Positions 11,674-23,400 of a stretch of DNA of 64,000 nucleotides are shown in pieces (the stretch's first letter is position 1; the number at the start of each line of letters is the position of its first letter). The position numbers and the translations under genes are program-made. The notes below the pieces were generated by a model. That model was not told the origin of the DNA. It saw only the letters and a program-made list of their open reading frames with translations, and did not search any database. Source of the DNA: Lolium rigidum (lineage: Eukaryota > Streptophyta > Magnoliopsida > Poales > Poaceae); NCBI RefSeq assembly GCF_022539505.1, contig NC_061514.1, positions 326,847,090-326,911,089 on the forward strand, written 5' to 3'.

Positions 11674-11680
11674 TATATAA
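11674..11680 (+). promoter_or_regulatory. TATA box of the cysteine protease pseudogene
   Basis: TATATAA about 97 bases before the ATG at 11771, in CATCTATATAATCC context, with a C/A-rich leader between them. The spacing fits a plant core promoter. Confidence 0.5.
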
Positions 11681-11770
11681 TCCAACTTACGCCCACAATA
11701 ACCATCAAGGCATCAAGAAAAACCATCGCAACAGCCACCTTAACCGCACTCTCCAACATATCTTCCCGGC

Positions 11771-13033
11771 ATGGCTGCTAGATACTCGGTTGGTTTGTTC
11801 ATCGCAGTCGCCGTGTGTGCCTGCAGGCTTAGTGCTCGTGACCTCCTCGATGATCGGTCCATGGTTGCGAGCCACGAACAGTGGATGGCAAAGTACGGGC
11901 GCACTTACAGCAACGTGTCCAGAAAGCTTGCTGGCTGCCTAGCTCCAGGTCTTAAAGGCCAACGTGGCGTTCATAGATTCAGTGAACGCTAGGAAAGACA
12001 AATTTAGCTCGAGGCCAACCAGTTCGCAGATATTACCAACGATGAATTCAGAGCACTCACACGGGGTATAGACTTCCGGTGAGTGGTAGCAAGGGTCGGA
12101 AGATGACAGGCTTCAGCCTTCAAGTATGCAAATGTCAGCCTTGATGCTCTCCCAACTTCCGCGGATTGGAGAACCAGAGGAGTGGTCACTCCTGTCAAGG
12201 ACCAAGGGAAATGTCGTAAGCTCAATTTTTCATTGCGTTTGAGCTTTGCTCGATTCATATTTCACCTAAATAATCGAGATTTTAAAATTTTGTAAAGTTG
12301 TCTTGAAATGATAATATTTTTAGTATACAATATGCTACTTAAATTATTAATGTTGTATTTGACACGAACAAATTATTCCATAATTACATTATGTTTTGTA
12401 TGGAGATGGACTCACCTTGATATCGAAGTATTGAAATGATAATATTTGCAGTGTACAATATGCTACTGTATATTGTATTCGACACAAGCAAATTATTCTA
12501 GTATTATTATATTATGTTTTTATGGACACACTTGGAAATCCACTAACTACTAATTCATACCAATATTCAGGGTGTTGCTGGGCCTTCTGCACTGTTGCCT
12601 CCGTGGGGGGCATCGTCGTGCAGCTGAGCACCGGCAAACTTGTTTCTCTGTCAGAGCAGGAGCTCGTGGACTGGGACACCTCAGACAACGGAAGCTGGGG
12701 GCGTCCAGTTCTGCCGCGTCCATCAAGGGGCACGAGGACATGCCAGCCAACGACTGTGTCTTCAGTGCAGAAGGCAGTGGCGGCACAGCCTGTGTCTGTG
12801 GCACTCGACGGAGGGGATGACCTCTTCAGGTTCTAGGAGGGTGGTGTGCTATCAGGTGACTGTGGCACGGACCTCCATCACAGAGTAGCAGTATAGAACC
12901 AAGTTCTGGGTGATTAAAAACTCGTGGGGCACTTCATGGGGTGAGGATGGGTATATCAGGATGGAGAGGGATGTGTGGCTGGCAAGAAAGGCCTGTGTGT
13001 CTCGCCATGCAGCCTTCCTACCCAACGGCTTGA
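11771..13033 (+). pseudogene. Papain-like cysteine protease pseudogene (SAG39-like)
   Basis: The ATG at 11771 opens a signal peptide-like start (MAARYSVGLFIAVAVCACRL) and the inhibitor prodomain (HEQWMAKYGRTYSN, later NQFADITNDEFRALTRG), with frameshifts between. The mature enzyme starts [20 protein letters not shown]; the oxyanion Gln is present. An intron of standard position separates 12215 from 12571, after which CCWAFCTVAS holds the catalytic Cys. SLSEQELVDWDTS has Cys changed to Trp. About 50 codons are missing after this, then VAAQPVSVALDGGDDLFRF is followed by a stop. The catalytic His survives in LHHRV, the Asn in [10 protein letters not shown], and the end reads MQPSYPTA before a stop at 13033. 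It was a vacuolar or secreted protease; the lost segments and stops make it dead. Confidence 0.85.
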
Positions 13034-14510
13034 GTATCTTTCCTAGCTGTTGATCGACTCACACTTGATGCCTCCATATGTCTGAAAACATACATCTCCT
13101 GTATAATTGTGTGAACATGCAAGTACGTGAATATAACAGTGTGTCAATACAGTTAAATATGAATAAATATACCACAAATTTAGAACTTTGAAATTGTATA
13201 AGTGGAGTGAACACATGCATTCTTGTATCTTAATTACGAAAGTATTATTCTATAATATTTCGTTTCACGAGAAAAGAAACAAGTACAAAATGCACCTCTC
13301 GACTGTACAAGCAGTGCAGGCATATATACCGGACAGTTTTGGTCCCTCCTTGCTATCATTCATGAACTAGTTTCCTCTGAACTGCATAGTTGCTCAGACT
13401 CTGCTTCCAACCAGCCTGAATAAGTTCTTCCTTCCTGATGAATTGATCTCAGCATGTACAGCAATGAGAGCCTTGACTCGGGCACTTCAAAAGAAATGAA
13501 TCCCTCGCTGATATACAAAGCCCCTGCGACATTTTCACCGGTTAATTAGTGACAATGAGGGACAAGGCATAACAACACATAATCGGACATACATCGATTA
13601 TATACTCAAAGAAACATCGACCTCGATCGGATATCCACATGCAACTAAACAAAGAAAGCAATACGCTAAGCGGTACAAATTTAAAACAGGATGCTTCAGT
13701 TCCAGTGTGCCCTAGCCTATGCTGACAACACAAACCAATTAATTAACTAAACAGAGAAGCATACCTCACCGGATATGCTTCTGATTCCATTCCGTCCACC
13801 ATCTGAAGAAATATTATGTAATCAAGAACCATACAATTACTAGCTAGTCATGGTCCAAAGTCACCCCATTGCATTTCTGATTAGCAGTAGTTAAGGTTAC
13901 AGCTGTTCGATCAGAGACGTTGACCCCATCTCCCCCAGCAAGTCTTCAGAGATCACCGGGATCATTTCAAGGACAAGGGGATAGTACATTTGACCATGAC
14001 AAGCAGCAAAGATACTGGTATATTCCTCCAGTTAGCCAGCTGTGCAAGAGCAAGCCATGCATTTCTTAGCATTAATAGCTCTGTGTTGACTGAAAGAGAT
14101 GGCCCAGAGCTAAACAGCTAGTGGACCAGGAAGCTTCTCAGAAGCTGCCATTTCCTGACTCGCACTGAAGGAATGGCGTATTTTTCATCAAAAATTCTGG
14201 ATGATATCTACAAAGGATGTTAACAGAATTCCTCGATTGGAGACTTCAACTTATTGTTTGTTTCTGCATCACAACAAAATTGACCCGTAGCTGAGAGAGC
14301 AAGAGAAAGCAGCCATTTGTTTGTTCCTCCTTGCTTCTGTCCGCCTTGTCGCCTTGGCCACCAACACCAACAAACTCCCAGTCTAAGGGTATTACACTTT
14401 TTTTACTTTACTTTTCTCTTTCTCTACACTCAAGAAATTGCTTGCTTCTCTCGAAAAAGAGATAGTTTGCCCATTCTTCTCCTGTGGTAGCTAACCATTG
14501 TCGCTTCCTC
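13034..14510. other. Intergenic region before the kinase array
   Basis: No convincing gene. On the minus strand there are two stretches that could be exons of a small transcript: one near 13803-13771, with an ATG after a CAG acceptor-like end and a GTGAGG donor, and one from about 13528 down to 13367 that stays open for about 53 codons after a GCAG acceptor-like end. This is weak evidence. From about 14280 the plus strand becomes CT-rich (CTTTTCTCTTTCTCTACACTC near 14410), as in plant 5' leaders, and is probably promoter and 5' UTR of the next gene. Confidence 0.4.
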
Positions 14511-17500
14511 ATGGCTGTGGTCAGCAGAGCCCACGCTTCTCTCCCTTCACCATCATCGTCGCCATTGCCGACCTTCTCCCCTAGGTCCCCTCGGTCCGAG
14601 GTGGAGAGTATGTTCACGCGTGGAGGGAGCGGGCGGTTGTCGTCCAGTGCCAGTGGTAGTAACAGAAGCGCCAGCCTCAGAGAGATCGACGAGGAGGCCA
14701 CAATCTTGGAGGATGAGGCTGACGACAGCGGCAGAGGTGAGGTGTATGTGGCCGTAGGGAAGGACGTCAAGGACGGCAGATCCAACCTCTTCTGGGCAGC
14801 TCGGAATCTCCTGGCCGGTGATCTCAAGCTTGTCCTGCTGCACGTCCACCAGCCTGCCGAGAGAATCATGACCGGTAAAATCAGCCAGCTTTGCTTCAGT
14901 TTTACTTTATACCTCATCTGCATCAACTCATGGAGAAGAAAGAATTTCTTCTTATTCCTGTTAGCATTTCAACCGTTTTAGAAGTAACTTGCCTATTTGT
15001 GGGAAAAGAAACAAACCTTGTTCTTGCTGGATTTGATGCCCGTCTCCATCTTCTTCGCCATCACCTGTGTCACGAGAGAATCTGCAGAGATGATACAAAT
15101 GAAGTTAGCAGAAAGCAAAAGTATCCCTCTGTTGCTTTTATTTTATGCAGTAATTGATGTTGATGTCAGACAGTTCAGAAAGCACTCCATTATTTTATTT
15201 ATTTTAGATGATGGGTAACTTTTCACTACACCACTTTAAGAAACCAAAAACGGAAAACAGAGTTTGCGGGGTATGCTTTGTTTTGCATGTAAGGTGCTAA
15301 GATGAAAAACCTCAAAAATGGGTCACCAGAATAAAACATAACATCCACTGAGCGCAGGCAGAGCTACAACAGCATTAAAAATAGGAAAAGAACAGGCGCA
15401 ACAATCAACCAGTTCGTTTATTTTGTAGACACTCCTTTATTTTCAGTAGGAACTGGAAATATTTGTTTCGTAATCTATTCTGATTCAACTGTAGCCTTGC
15501 CATATGTGCAGGATTATGCAAGGTTTCTGCAAGCCAGCTCGAAGAAAAGGAGCTGAAAGCATATAGAAAGATTGAGAAGGACGATATGAACACACTTTTA
15601 CACCAATACATCAGTTTCTGCAGAGTTTCTCTGAAGGTCAGTTAACTAACTGAAGATGGCTGGATTGAATCGTGAAATCATATTCACTTACGATTTCAAG
15701 TCATAAACAAATACAGATGCAAGCTGAAACACTGGTAATCGAGAAGAACAGTCCTGCAACTGGCATTATTGCGCTCATTGACCAGAATCACATTGCAAAG
15801 CTTGTTATGGGAACATCTTCCATCTCAATGTATGTCCAAATGCAACATTCCAGCTTTATAGGATGGTTTCATTAACAAAAATAAAAATCCCAATTATTCC
15901 CAGCTACACTGTTTCTGTATAGAAAATCACCACATGAGTTATATAATTAGATGATCGACTCTTGTAAATGGAAATTTCTGATTTCTTGTGAATGTCTAAC
16001 AAGTGGAGATAAGAAACTCCACAGACCAATTAGTCAATACCTCTCTTAAAACGCTGCCATTTGTCATGTCACACAATCTAAAATTTGTCTTTTCTTATGT
16101 ATCATTTAACTAGCAAATGGCAATCATAAGCTGACACTACACTCCTAATAACAAACTATGGCCTACTTCTCTGTCTAAAGTCTAAAGTAGAAGTAAAACA
16201 CTCCAATTAATATAATTTATTTATGTTGATTGTGGATCATTCATGAACAGGAAGAGGAAAGTACCAAAATCAAAAGTTGCATCCAATGTACATCTACAGG
16301 CCAAACCATATTGCCAGATCTTCTATATTTGCAAAGAGGCTCTTGCTTGCTCTAGGTACGAATGTCATGCAGCCCTCAATTCAACTTAACACAAACGCTA
16401 CATAATAGAGTTTTCATGTTTCAACCCGAGCAACTAGTCAAAATTATTTCCAGCCTGACAAAACTATGGTGACATGGTTCATCATTTTTCTAGGGAGGCC
16501 ACTCATCTTTCTGCAAAATTAGAGTCACCCCGAAGCAGCTGTGCGAGCTCTGTCTCAGATCAACCTGAGTTCCCTCCAAGATCCCTATCACTGCCACCAG
16601 GGAATCCAGATTTCTTAAGCTCTACAGGTCACCAACCCCTTCAACGACGGTCCAATTCAGTTAGTTATCCCTTGTCTGGAACGATAGCAGACAGTGTGGA
16701 AAACATGCCAGCTGCAAGGCGGCAGTCAATTGATATGACAGCAATTGGTTTCTCTCCAAATTCCAGCCAGAAAAGCAGTGCAGGATCCTCATCAGGTCTA
16801 AAGGATTTGGACAGTATGGATGGTTCACCGGTGCCAGTTTCAGTTGCGAGCTCTAAAGAACATCAACACTCTATGGTAAGCCATATTGGACTGAGCAGAG
16901 TTGTCCAAGCAGCCACACCTTTTCGTTTCAATTATAATAATTTTATAGCTGTGTGTACCCTATGGGTCCAGGGCCATGAGAACTATTCTACCAATATATA
17001 AATAAACAAAATCTATTATTAGGAAATCAAGTACTGTGCTGTTAAAAATGAATATCCATTATAAACTAGTAACATCTGAAATGTGACATTTGCTTCTGAT
17101 TATAATAAGGGGTTTACTTTCATGTATTCCATGAGCAACAACTGAGCAATAAAGGCAAACTACATACATACGAATGTAATGGTAGAACTAGGATTCCTCC
17201 TAAGTCCTAGCACAAGTCTAGAGGAAAGCGGTTGACAATTGATTGCATTCATGGCTGTAATCACCCTCAACAAGTAGCATCTCTAATGTTTGCCACTGGC
17301 ACTATGGAAAAATTCCACTTTGTCAAAACTTGAAAGCTTACTGCAGTTCCACTAGGTTAACCAAGCAAGGTATTTTGGTTTTGTCTCAGTTGTTATACTT
17401 ATTGGACACATGCTGTCATACATATTCAATTCAAAGCAAAAATAATGTTTTACAGGCAGAAATTATCATACAACATGAGGTATTTGAGCAACTGCACCAA

Positions 17501-19459
17501 GTCCGCAGTGAGTTAGAGCGCTCAAAAAAGGAAGCATCCGAGGGCCGACAGAAAGCCGAGAGGGACCTGTTTGAAGCTTCTATGATGGTATATTATTTGT
17601 TATATGCCCCATACCTTCAGTTATCCATTACTGTTGCTTAATCTACTATATTTCCCCAAACCTTTCTTTTCTAAATACATGGAATTTATGTTACACGGTA
17701 CATGTGTCTCTCAAGTAAGCAAACTGTTTTGTCGCAGTTCAAAGCACGGGAGAATTCACTCCGCAAAGAAAAAAAAGAACTAGAGGAAAGGCTTGCAAGA
17801 GAAAAGGCTCGTCTCGAAAAAGAACACATCCATATATGTAATGAGCTGCAAAAGGCAAATGAGCAAAGGGAAGAACTGGAGAGTAAGCTTCTACAGAAAA
17901 ATTCTGTAATGGAAGAACTCCAACAGTTGCAAGGAGAGCTTCAGCGCGAGAAAGATCATGCTGTTAGACAAGCTGAAGAGATGCGCCAGATAAGCGGTAA
18001 CACTGTATTTGGCTCTACTGGTGCAGTTGCCTTGACAGAGTTCAGCTACGAAGAGATAAAAGAAGCAACCAACGACTTCAGTGACTCCAAAAAGATTGGG
18101 CAAGGTGGATGTGGAAGCGTCTACAAGGGTTTTCTCCGTCATACTACTGTGGCTATAAAGAAATTCAACCGTGAAGGCACAACAGGAGAGAAAGAGTTCA
18201 ACGACGAGGTAATTTCCCTCATTTCTTAAAACATAAGGTCATTGCATCAGATTAAGATGTACTATCAGATGAGAAAGAATAAAAAAGGGGCATCTAAATA
18301 TTTGACAATATATTGCAGGTAGAAACACTTTGTAGGATGAGGCATCCAAACCTTGTCACTCTGATAGGAGTGTGCCAAGAGGCCAAAGCGTTGGTTTTTG
18401 AATTCTTGTCAAATGGAAGCCTGGAGGACTGTCTGCAGTGCAAGCACCAAACGGAGCCACTCTCATGGCGGATGCGCATCAGAATTGCTGCCGACATCTG
18501 CACCGGACTTATCTTCCTCCACTCCAACAAACCAAAAGGCATTGCCCATGGTGATCTGAAGCCTGACAATGTCCTTCTTGACACTAGCTTTATTTGCAAA
18601 CTGGCAGATTTTGGGATCTCCCGTCCTCTGAATCTGACAAACACCACTGTCACCCCTTACCACCGAACAAATCAAATTAAAGGCACCATGGGATACATGG
18701 ATCCAGGATATATAGCCTCAGGGGAGATCACAGCACAGTATGACGTCTACTCCTTTGGAGTAGTTCTGATGCGATTACTAACTGGCAAGAGCCCCCTAGG
18801 CCTTCTGAATGAGGTGGAGGCGGCCTTGAGCAATGACATGTTGCAAGATATAATTGATACTTCTGCAGGGGAATGGCCACCTGAGTACACGGAAACGTTG
18901 GCAAGACTAGCACTGAGATGTTGCCGGTATGAGAGAAAGGAGAGGCCTGATCTTGCAAAGGAGGCCTGGGGTGTCCTGCAAGCTATGGTGAACTGTCCAG
19001 ACGATAAACGCCAGCCACCAACGTCTTTCATCTGCCCAATGACACAGGTCAGTTAACAGATCAAAGAAATGAAGCACTTAAATGGATCATGTGATGCAGT
19101 AGGTCACACCAACAGCTAGCTTCTATTTACCTGACTAATAACCTTCAACCTTACAGTTCAGTCACTGCTGTAGTTAACGTTGACTTCACTATAATGTGGT
19201 TTTATTCACTTTCAAGTAGGTGGTTAGTGTTATTCACCTTTAGTTTGCTATAACCATGCAATATTTTCAGGAGATCATGAGGGATCCACACATTGCTTCT
19301 GACGGATTCACATATGAAGGCGAGGCCATCAAGGACTGGCTTCAAAGGGGCCATAAAATGTCCCCCACGACCTACCTCAGTTTCACTCACCATGAGTTAA
19401 TACCGAACAATGCCCTCCGTTTTGCGATTCAAGAATGGCAAATGCATCAGCAACTATGA
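14511..19459 (+). CDS. USP-like/kinase/U-box protein (plant U-box E3 ligase), gene 1 of 3
   Basis: Nine exons: 14511-14874, 15512-15636, 15717-15829, 16251-16355, 16494-16875, 17456-17587, 17738-18208, 18319-19047, 19271-19459. All junctions are GT..AG and phases close to 869 codons. Order of domains: serine-rich start; universal stress protein-like region (about 78-235, GEVYVAVGKDVKDGRSNLFW to KLVMGTSSISM); low-complexity Ser-rich linker (to 363); coiled coil (364-500, heptad-rich EELESKLLQKN); kinase (509-775) with GQGGCGSVY, Lys548 in VAIKK, HGDLKPDN at 641, DFG at 661; U-box (about 799-866) starting SFICPMTQEIMRDPHIASDGF, split by the last intron. The U-box recruits E2 enzymes for ubiquitin transfer; the kinase lacks the HRD Arg (non-RD). 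Key catalytic residues are present, so it is probably functional. Start chosen as the first in-frame ATG after the leader. Resembles Arabidopsis PUB33/35/51-type proteins. Confidence 0.92.
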
Positions 19460-20466
19460 TTTTAACCCCTTCCATTTGATTTGTACTATGTCATGCTTGC
19501 AAAGTGAACCAAATGGGTTTAAGTTTGTACAGTCTAGAGAACACATTTTCTCACTTTAGCAGTTAGTACTCTCTCAATGTTTGGACCCACAAATGAGAGG
19601 TGATGTACATGCTTCGAGTCACATGTGTTTGGGATGAACTGACATGGCATATAATTCTCCAAGAGGACGCACTATTCAAGTTGAATGAAAAGTGATGTGT
19701 ATTACCCATTTTCCCTCTCGCATTTGCAAAATTAGAAGTTGCAGCAAACCATTATTATCTCCAAAAAGATTTTAGAATGAATCACAAGCAGATCAATCAG
19801 GCGTTAAATGGTTTAGCACTGACGGTCTGTGATCACTTCATAATTTAACTATGAATGTTCTATCTTTAGAGATAGAGATACTGGTCTGACTTGATGACTC
19901 CACTACACACAGCCATATAGGAGATGATAGGCACATTATCTGAACTGCCATGTCGGCAGAGACTGTATGCAAAATGGTCTAGCTGCTGTTACCCATCAGC
20001 AGTTCAGCCCCCATCCGCTAGCTTCAACTTTCAGAGTAAGGAGTATATCATAAACTTGCAGATAACAACAAAATCTTTCCTACAATTTCTCTGTAAAGAA
20101 GACACGATGATGCAAGCAGGAACCAGGACAATCTTGCCTCACTTGACTCCGAAAGTCGTCCACCGTGAGAAAGGCACAGCTAGCTCCTTCCATGGCGATT
20201 ACAGTGAGATTACTAGGAAATTCATTCATCCACGCTAATATATTACCATGATACCATCACATCATACATAACTTAATCAATTCAGCCGTCTGTGTGTGTA
20301 CAGCTACTCTAACCAGTCAATCTATGCATAAACAAATTTATAATGAGCCAGAGAAAGATCAGATATCTTTTATGAATGTGCAAGTAGGCAGGCATAAAAT
20401 GGCAAGTCGCGGGGGACGACTCCAAAGCTGAGCTGCTGACTGAGAACGACAGAGCAGCTAGCTGCG
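19460..20466. other. Intergenic region between genes 1 and 2
   Basis: Holds the 3' UTR of gene 1 and the promoter of gene 2. The stretch 19924-20238 is open for 104 codons on the plus strand from a real ATG, but has no recognisable domain and no partner exons. Nothing else stands out. Confidence 0.5.
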
Positions 20467-23400
20467 ATGAACGGCATGGCCGGCGGCTCACCTGCATCGC
20501 CCGCCGGCGAATCGCGGGAGACGTCCTCCTCCTCCTTCTCCTTCTCCGGCGGCGGGGAGGGGAGGAAGAAGGTGTACGTGGCGGTGGGGGCGGGGGAGTC
20601 CAAGGCCATCGTGCTGTGGGCGCTGCACAGGTTCCCCAGCGAAGACGACGCCACCGCCGCCACCTTCGTGCTGCTCCATGTCTACTCCAAGCCCAGATTC
20701 ATCCCCGTCAGTGCGTCTCCTGTACCATGTCCTCTACTGTTCCGTGGGAAAAATTATTTCTTTTCTTCCCATTCTTTTCTTCAGATTAAAACTGATTTTC
20801 TTGCTCTTACTCGGTTACTCCGTACACTAATATATTACTCCCTTAACCCATAATAAGCGCATAATAAGCGTGGAGGCTCCCTCTGATCCATAATAAATGT
20901 TAGAGGTTTAATTTAAATTTAAATAAAATTGAAACAAAGCCTACCAAAACAACCGGCAATGTTCTAAAAGAAAGTAGGCATACGACATACAAAAAGCTCA
21001 CATCCTTCTTTATCTCTAAGGAGGGGATGTTCTAACCATCCAACATCTATTCCATCCCTCTATCCATTGAGTCTGCTCTGAATAATCCCTCTTTTTCCAA
21101 ATTATTACCAATATAATCATAAAAGGCTATTTTTTCAGGAATTTTAGACCAAGCTTCTGATAAACTAAGATTTTCAGCAAGATTATTGCTAACTCTTCGA
21201 TATATTTCTCGTTAAGAGTATCTCTGATCCCACTGATAACGAGCAGGCCCAAATAGTTCAATTGGGTTGTTGTTGACCCATACCACATAGTTCCGGCAAC
21301 TACGAAAGCTGCAAAAAGTTCAGCGGTGATACTAGTTGAAAGTACTACATGTATGCAACAAAATAAACTCAAATATGTTTTTTTTAGGAATATCAAATCA
21401 TATTTGGCCCATTTTGATTTGTTTATTTATTTTTTGTTTCTCGGGAGAATTTTAATTTTCATAGGACCAAACATGAGTTGCGCATGCTGTGAAAAGAAAA
21501 CAACATGTTAACTTGAGAAGGGATATGCAATTTATATTTCCTGCAGGCCAAGGGCCAGTATATATGGACTTGCTAAATATGCAGAAAACTTTTTATACAA
21601 CTGAGGAAGTACATAACAATATACGAAAATTATAAAACTACAACAGTAGCAAACTATGGATACAGATGTTCATGTCTCAAATCTTTGTTTTGCAGTGGGC
21701 AACAGGATTCCTGCTAGCCAGGTGCAAGAGCAGCAGCTGGTTGCATACAAGAAGATGGAGCTGCAAAAGATCAGTGACATCCTGGATCAGCACCTGCTCT
21801 TGTGTGCACAGCAAAAGGTTTTGTTTGCTTCACAGTCACCTCGCAGAATGCAAAGCAAAATTATGCAATATGCAGAAACATGACAAATTGACCTACATGT
21901 AATATTTCTAGGTACAAGCTGAGAAGCTTGTGGTTGAATCAGACGATGTAGCACAGGGGCTAGTGAAGCTCATCTCCGAGCACCGTGTCACCGCGCTCGT
22001 CATGGGGGCAGCAGCCAATGAACATTACACAAAGTATGCCACAAATATCTCTAGTGGTCTTTGTCGATGTTTATGGATGATTGCTATAATTGAACACTTG
22101 TCGGTTCATTAGTATTACCACAAACAAAAAAGCAACTCATTGTTTCACGAGTTTCAGGAATATGAAGGACCTCAGATCCAAGAAAGCACAAGCTGTACAA
22201 CAGCGGGCAGATCCTCTCTGCAAAATATGGTACATTTGCAAAGGAACACTCGTTTACCGTAGGTGCGGCTGGTTGTCTGCGAATAATCTTCATGCATGTT
22301 ATTAGGGTTACGTAGCCAGCCCATTTGACATATTTCCCTCCTTTCCTTCACCTTCTATATTCTAGGAAGGATATTCCCCTTAGAAATGAAGCAATGCAGG
22401 AAGATGTGCAAAAGTCTGGTGATCAGCAGCTTTCACTGGATAGGACAACCAGCTTATCAGAGACGTGGTGCATTTCAAACACGTGGCTACAAAAGCCAAA
22501 CATCGCACTGCAGACCAAAAGGGCAAGTCCGTGCAGATCGTACGATAATGAAAAGGTAAGCTCGATCTTTTTTTCCAGAACACGCAAAAGGCTTCTGTAT
22601 CGTTTTCATTAAGATTTGAAAGAGAGGTCATTCGTACGCAAAACAGATTATCATTACATCATGCTAGTTTAACCTCTAGACGAAAACAGTTACAAATTCA
22701 AAAAGTTCTTGATGTGAAGTTCTTACCTTACCTCATGCAGGAAATTGTTAAAGAATTTGACGAGCCTGAAAATAAATTCCAGTGTATGCTCCGGGAGTTA
22801 GATAGTGTATGGAAACAAGCTTACGAAGAAATATGCAGTCGCAGGAAGGCAGAAAGGGAGTTAGTTGAGGCTCTCCAGAAAGTAAGAGTAGCTTAACTTG
22901 CATTTGTCATATTTTTTTTTTGAAACGAGTGGCAAAAGATTTGCCACTATTCATTAATTAAGGGGAAGAGTTTTAGACAAGACCGAAGGTTCACCAAAGA
23001 AAACAAAGAAAAAAACCCGAAGGGAAAGCTAAGGGATTACTCTCCCGTTGTTACAAAACTCAAACACTTCGCACCCGCGGCAACCCAAAGCTTTACTTCG
23101 GTTTTGATGATGTTGAGGAGGGCGGCGGTTGGTGCGGACTTATGGTTGAAGATTCTAGCATTCCGCTCCTTCCAAATGGTCCAACTAACAAGCATGATGA
23201 TGGAGGACAAGGCCTTACGATTGCCCGAAGCCTCATTTAACAACTTGGACCACCATCCCTCAAGGTTGAGATCGTCCGTCCACGCATGGAGGTGGATGGA
23301 AGGAATGCCAATCCAACTTTTCACCATCCCCCAAAGGCGCTTGGAGTAGCGGCAATGGGAGAGAAGGTGAGCCGCCGTTTCTTGAGTTTGGTTGCAAAGC

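Noticed and set aside
12550..12888. Overlapping frames around the protease exon
   Set aside because: Shadows of the cysteine protease pseudogene in other frames.
20820..20900. Stowaway-like MITE in intron 1 of gene 2
   Set aside because: CTCCCT...CATAATAA motifs occur twice, but no inverted partner or TA duplication can be defined.
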